This document shows positions 60,622-64,000 of a stretch of DNA of 64,000 bases, piece after piece (the first letter of the stretch is position 1; each line of letters begins with the position of its first letter). The position numbers were made by a program, and so were the translations under genes. Origin of the DNA: Dactylosporangium fulvum (GTDB lineage Bacteria > Actinomycetota > Actinomycetes > Mycobacteriales > Micromonosporaceae); contig NZ_CP073720.1 of NCBI RefSeq assembly GCF_025137375.1, forward strand, positions 3,062,501-3,126,500. Reading direction: 5' to 3'. The notes under the pieces are model-generated. The model did no database searches. It saw nothing but the letters and a program-made list of their open reading frames with translations, and was not told the origin of the DNA.

Positions 60622-60747
60622 TCAGCAGCAACCGATGTCGGCCTGGGCGACGCCCGCCGGGCCGACGGCGACGGCGCCCAGGCTCAGGCCCGCCGAGAGG
60701 ACCAGTGCCGCGCCGAGCCGGCCGAGATATCTGAAGGTCTTGCGCAT
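60622..60747 (-). CDS. 41-aa secreted micropeptide ending DIGCC
   Basis: The ATG at 60747 has GAGGAGAAC 4-12 nt upstream, a strong ribosome-binding site. The peptide is almost entirely a signal sequence: basic RKTFRYLGRLG, hydrophobic AALVLSAGLSLGAVAVG, and an AQA cleavage-like site at residues 34-36. If cleaved there, only DIGCC would be released. It could be a pheromone-like peptide, a thiol-bearing signal, or the remnant of a larger secreted protein. A weak hairpin (CGCCG-TT-CGGCG) follows the convergent upstream gene. Longer in-frame extensions upstream lack a ribosome-binding site. Confidence 0.6.
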   Translation of the reverse strand: MRKTFRYLGRLGAALVLSAGLSLGAVAVGPAGVAQADIGCC

Positions 60748-61108
60748 GTCGTTCTCCTCAACTCGTTCCCGCCGCCACTCAACCAGCTGGATGACGACGG
60801 ACGGCACCGTCGAGGCGTCCGGGACAGTCCGGGACACGAATCCGCACTCGCATGACCACTGGAAGTACCGGGAGAGTCTCACCGAGTGAGCCCCCACGGA
60901 CGGCATGGTGCAAGGCTTCGGGCGCTCGGGCCGGCTCCAGGTTCTTGTCGGGCCCGGTCATGCGTCCGTAGACAGCCTGGGCGAGTTCGGCCGCGGCGCG
61001 GTCTTCGACGGTCCGTAGCGTTGAGATCACGTGGCGGAAGCCGGCGAGCTGGATGGCGCCGGCGATTTGGAAGATCAACGGTCGCCGCCGTTGGGTAGGG
61101 TGCTGGGG
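60748..61108. other. Intergenic region without supportable gene
   Basis: About 360 bp between the micropeptide gene and the hypothetical at 61109. A long minus-strand frame that crosses it is the antisense shadow of the downstream gene. I see no hairpin or clear promoter. An in-frame upstream start for the next gene exists at 61031. Confidence 0.5.
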
Positions 61109-61936
61109 GTGACCGTGGAAGCGTTCGACATCTGGACCGGCGACGAGCACGAGATCGCCGACGAGGCCGGTGACCGTCCCCGGCTGCCGGCCGGATGGGC
61201 AGGCCCGGACGGGCCGGGCATCGACGTGCGGACCTGGCCGCGCTCGCCGCGCACCGGCCAGCCGATGGTGCACTGTTTCACGCTCCGGCTGCCCGAGGCG
61301 TACCGGCGGCGCGGACCCGATCTGGTCGCCGTCGCGGTGTTCCAGTGGGCGGACGAGCTCTGCTTCACGGAGCCGCTGCCTGAGGTGCAGGCGGTTCTGG
61401 CCGGACGGCGCGCCGACGTCGCGCAGCCCGACCACCCGTTCTGGGCCGAACTCGGCCGGTCGCGGCGCCACACGCAGCTGCAACTGGCCGACGACGGCGT
61501 CGCCTCCCTGTTCGCCATGGTGTGGCTGGACGAGACGGAGCTGAGCGGTCCGCGCGTGACCCGCCCCACGGCCGCCCCCGAGCTCGCCGACGGCGAGGTC
61601 GACGCGGTGCACCTGAGGGAGCGGTATGGCATGTTCGGCCCCGTATGGCTGGTGCGCCGCGACGACCCGAACGCCGGGATCGCCCCGGTCTCCTTTCCCG
61701 AGGCCGGCAACGCCTACGTCGAGATACCGGACCGGTGGGACGTTTTCCACGCCGAGCACCTGGGCGGCACCAACATGTGCCCCGACGGTGTACGTGAGGG
61801 CCTGTCCCCCTGGTACATCGAGGTCAGCCGGCTGGGCGGCATCAGCCACGGCGGCGACCAGGACCTCGCCCTGGACCTCGACGCCAGGGCCTTCCTCGGC
61901 GACCTGACCAGCGCCGTGCTGCTCCCGGAGGCCTGA
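61109..61936 (+). CDS. Conserved hypothetical protein
   Basis: The 275-aa protein has no signal peptide or TM segment. It is rich in Trp, Asp and Pro, with segments FDIWTGDEHEIADEAGDRPRLPAGW, VAVAVFQWADELCFTE, VWLVRRDDPNAGIAPVSFPE, VFHAEHLGGTNMCPDG and SPWYIEVSRLGGISHGGDQDL. The mixed alpha/beta pattern recalls DUF1963-like proteins, but no diagnostic motif was found. GTG 61109 follows TAGGG at moderate distance; GTG 61115 and a start at 61031 are alternatives. It is convergent with the HExxH gene and apparently unrelated to it. Confidence 0.7.
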   Translation: MTVEAFDIWTGDEHEIADEAGDRPRLPAGWAGPDGPGIDVRTWPRSPRTGQPMVHCFTLRLPEAYRRRGPDLVAVAVFQWADELCFTEPLPEVQAVLAGRRADVAQPDHPFWAELGRSRRHTQLQLADDGVASLFAMVWLDETELSGPRVTRPTAAPELADGEVDAVHLRERYGMFGPVWLVRRDDPNAGIAPVSFPEAGNAYVEIPDRWDVFHAEHLGGTNMCPDGVREGLSPWYIEVSRLGGISHGGDQDLALDLDARAFLGDLTSAVLLPEA

Positions 61937-62031
61937 TACGGGGCAGCGACCGGGCACGATTCGAGGCATGTCCACACGTATCTCCGGGGAACACTCCGCG
62001 CATGCGGCGCGGTTGAGGCTGGGCAGCCCGG

Positions 62032-63942
62032 TCAGGAGCTACCCGGTGGCGACCCCTGAGGCGTCGCTGGCCTTGGGGCTAAGCCTCTTCGGGAAGGTCG
62101 GACGGCGGTCGCCGTAAGCCCGGGCCGCTCGGGGTTGTCCGGTCCAGGCAGGGCGGCGAACCACGCGGCGAGTGCCGATGGGGCAGGTGGTGTCGGATCG
62201 TCCCGCATCTGGCGGTGCAGTGTGTAGAGCAGCTCCGGCGCGTCGATCAGCGGTCCGGTGGCGTGGCCCGTCTCGTGGACTGACCAAGCCAGCATCCACC
62301 CCGCCCACCGCTCCGGGTCCGTCCCGGTGAGCGTCCGCTCGTACCCGCGTAGTGCCGCCTCCGGATCCCCGGACAGCAAAGCGACGTCGGCGGCGTCAAC
62401 GGACGGACCCATCGCGGCCAGCCACTGCGGGTCGGTGCACCGGGCGGCAAACCGGTCTGGGTCTTTGAGCAGACCCACCATCAGCCGCAGCCGTCCGCTC
62501 AGCGCCAGGTTCGGGTCGGTGGGAACCGGTGCGTTCACCGTTCGGTGGCGTCGGGCACCGAGATCACCCGTCCGCCAGGCGGCTGCCAAGTCGCGTACGT
62601 GTTCCGGGTCCGGGCGTAGGTGCCGGATCCGCCACCGGACGCGGTGGTCGGCGATCGCCAGGTCGGCGAACCAGCGCGGCCGGCTGGCGCCGGGCAGCCC
62701 GGTCCAGCGCAGTGCCCGCGTCGCCATCCCCTGCACGAACGCGACGCCGTCGCTGGTCAATTCGCCTGAGTCGAGCAGGGTATGGATCGTGGCACGCAAC
62801 TGCCGGCTCCACCGGTGGAACTCGAACTCCGCGAACTCGGGCTCGGGGCAGTCGGGCAGGCCGCGCTGGACCTCCCAGAACTCTGTCACGCCGAGGTACG
62901 AGTAGACGGCGTGAAGGATCCCTTCGAGCGGTCGTGGATCGTCGCGCCACGGCGAGTAGTGGCGCCGCTCGCCACCGGCAGTGTTCAGCGGTACGAGGTC
63001 CGTCACGCCGTGTAGCTTGGAGTGCTGGAACTCATGGATAAGGGTGTCGGCGAGCTGGCGTCCGTCGGCGCCGGGTGTGGTCATCACCTGACCGAACGCG
63101 TCCTGGGCGCTCACCGAGGAGCCGTTGCCAGTGCCGTCCGGGTCAAGCGGTACGAGCGTGGTCAGGCCGACGTGCAACTCCGCCGCCCGCTCCGGGTGGT
63201 GCCGGGTGAGCACCCGCCACGCGTCGTCGAGCAATCCCTGCCAGTGGGCCAGGGCCGCATCGTCCAGCCGGGTGCTCAACTGCCCCAACCGCTCACGCCC
63301 GGGATCCAGGTCGTCGATCTCCACGGCCAGGGTCAGTCCACCCGCTGTCGACTTCAGCCTGCGCAGGCCCTGCCAGTTGAGCGAATCTCGGGTGTGCTCC
63401 ATTGGTACCGTCACCTCGACATCGGTTGTCGTCAGCCGGGTGTGGTGGCCGTCGTGGATGATCCTGGCCTGCCCTTGTGGCTCGGTCGCATCGGCGAAGC
63501 GGGCCAGTCCCAGCGTCGGCAGCATGACCGCACCGCGCAGCCGGGGGACCGGAAGATCGCACGGGTGGCCGGCGCGGATCGCGGCGACCGCCGCTATCGC
63601 CGCCAACTGGCCGAGTTCCGTGGCGAGCGGGACGTCGCCGGTTTCGGCGCCGGTGAGCCGGCGTAGGCATCGGGACGCCCAGGTGCCAATCGCGGGGTGC
63701 CGCAATAGGGTGGCGACGGCCGCGCTGTCGCGTTGCTGGGCGGCGGCGAGTGTTGCGTACGCGGCCCGCAGTGCCTCGGCCATGTCGGGCTCTGCGGCGC
63801 TGCCGAGTTGAGTCACCCCGCGGATCATCACGATGTGCTTGCTGAGCTGGCCCCGCCACAGCACTTCGATCGCCGCCGGTCCACCGCCTCCGCTGGCGAG
63901 CGCGTCAAAGTCGGTTCGGGACACCTCAACGGCCTGTGCCAT
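62032..63942 (-). CDS. aKG-HExxH-type peptide beta-hydroxylase-like protein (RiPP tailoring)
   Basis: The 636-aa protein carries the defining motif of the HEXXH-domain family (TIGR04267 type): LIHEFQHSKLHGVTDLVPL, with HEFQH at residues 303-307, followed by YSPWRDDPRPLEGILHAVYSYLGV about 30 residues on. Family members are 2-oxoglutarate/Fe(II)-dependent enzymes that beta-hydroxylate residues in ribosomal peptides, and they co-occur with FxsB-type radical SAM proteins and short FxSxx precursors. The C-terminal 150 residues look like a helical, TPR-like region. GAAGGGAGAG lies just before the ATG, which overlaps the end of the upstream partial gene by 17 bp. The rest of the cluster lies beyond the window. 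Confidence 0.88.
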   Translation of the reverse strand: MAQAVEVSRTDFDALASGGGGPAAIEVLWRGQLSKHIVMIRGVTQLGSAAEPDMAEALRAAYATLAAAQQRDSAAVATLLRHPAIGTWASRCLRRLTGAETGDVPLATELGQLAAIAAVAAIRAGHPCDLPVPRLRGAVMLPTLGLARFADATEPQGQARIIHDGHHTRLTTTDVEVTVPMEHTRDSLNWQGLRRLKSTAGGLTLAVEIDDLDPGRERLGQLSTRLDDAALAHWQGLLDDAWRVLTRHHPERAAELHVGLTTLVPLDPDGTGNGSSVSAQDAFGQVMTTPGADGRQLADTLIHEFQHSKLHGVTDLVPLNTAGGERRHYSPWRDDPRPLEGILHAVYSYLGVTEFWEVQRGLPDCPEPEFAEFEFHRWSRQLRATIHTLLDSGELTSDGVAFVQGMATRALRWTGLPGASRPRWFADLAIADHRVRWRIRHLRPDPEHVRDLAAAWRTGDLGARRHRTVNAPVPTDPNLALSGRLRLMVGLLKDPDRFAARCTDPQWLAAMGPSVDAADVALLSGDPEAALRGYERTLTGTDPERWAGWMLAWSVHETGHATGPLIDAPELLYTLHRQMRDDPTPPAPSALAAWFAALPGPDNPERPGLTATAVRPSRRGLAPRPATPQGSPPGSS

Positions 63943-64000
63943 TGAGTCTCTCCCTTCGTGCCGCCAGGTCGGCGACCACCCGGCCGTTGATGTGTTCGAT
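63926..64000 (-). CDS. C-terminus of the upstream RiPP-cluster gene (partial)
   Basis: Only the last 24 residues are visible: HINGRVVADLAARRERL and a short tail, ending at the TGA at 63926-63928, inside the start of the HExxH gene. The helical tail and the gene overlap suggest an FxsB-like radical SAM/SPASM maturase, which normally sits here, but nothing in the visible residues proves it. Confidence 0.5.
   Translation of the reverse strand: MEHINGRVVADLAARRERLNGTGR

Noticed and set aside
60779-61975. 398-codon minus-strand frame opposite the hypothetical at 61109
   Set aside because: Composition is that of an antisense shadow, and it would overlap the entire plus-strand gene; neither its start nor its content is supported.
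1-64000. CRISPR arrays, tRNA/rRNA genes, insertion sequences, integrases
   Set aside because: No regularly spaced direct repeats, cloverleaf-like sequence, rRNA segments or transposase/integrase motifs were seen on reading both strands; a covariance-model scan would be needed to exclude small RNAs.

Overview
The window is high-GC (roughly 70 percent by eye), densely coded actinobacterial DNA with many GTG starts, ATGA/GTGA gene overlaps and third-position G/C. DUF2142 and GT87-type membrane proteins, an ECF41-type sigma factor, a steroid side-chain cassette, an HExxH peptide-hydroxylase and a 141-bp dispersed palindromic repeat all fit a soil actinomycete, most likely Micromonosporaceae. That placement is inference. 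I see no rRNA, tRNA, CRISPR array, transposase or integrase.

Region 1 (1-14.8 kb) looks like a catabolic locus. Two secreted beta-propeller/BNR proteins and an AraC regulator lie on the minus strand. A tightly overlapping plus-strand operon encodes a KdgD-like DHDPS-family enzyme, two amidohydrolase-fold proteins, an unknown protein, a Gfo/Idh/MocA dehydrogenase, a GntR regulator and a creatininase-family hydrolase. A convergent amidohydrolase and a transglutaminase-like plus KGSADH-like aldehyde dehydrogenase pair follow. The KdgD-like/KGSADH pair suggests a sugar-acid route ending at 2-oxoglutarate, but the substrate is unknown.

Region 2 (14.8-22.3 kb) is a compact steroid side-chain cassette: FadD17-like CoA ligase, FadE29/ChsE2, ChsH2, FadE28/ChsE1, ChsH1 and Ltp2. 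A convergent KstR2-like TetR repressor follows. Both the operon promoter and the repressor promoter carry the same 14-bp operator, matching the KstR2 consensus.

Region 3 (22.4-29.1 kb) holds a DUF2142 membrane protein, two GT87-type glycosyltransferases, a repeat-bearing intergenic region, a small secreted protein and the C-terminal remnant of an MMPL transporter.

Region 4 (29.1-36.7 kb) is an arsenic island. Divergent from an ArsR are a 69-aa peptide with three CCG motifs, an overlapping M28 peptidase, an ArsO-like flavoprotein whose own C-terminus ends in CCG, and an MFS transporter. Downstream of ArsR are an ArsR-ArsC fusion, an arsenate reductase, an aquaglyceroporin-like channel and a second arsenate reductase. 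The CCG peptide, peptidase and CCG-tailed flavoprotein form the most intriguing candidate system here.

Region 5 (36.8-46 kb) has a CPBP protease/histidine kinase/LuxR regulator operon, an ABC export operon with its HTH regulator and a striking AT-rich inverted repeat, a second copy of the dispersed repeat, a frameshifted DoxX gene next to an ECF41-type sigma factor, and a BBE-type flavoprotein.

Region 6 (46-64 kb) has tandem paralogous membrane-anchored beta-propellers, a MurJ-family flippase, DUF4184, GGDEF-EAL, a 5'-truncated PucR regulator, an OmpR/HK pair divergent from an ABC transporter, an XRE-TM-lectin fusion, a 41-aa secreted micropeptide ending DIGCC, and, running off the right edge, an HExxH peptide beta-hydroxylase typical of RiPP clusters.
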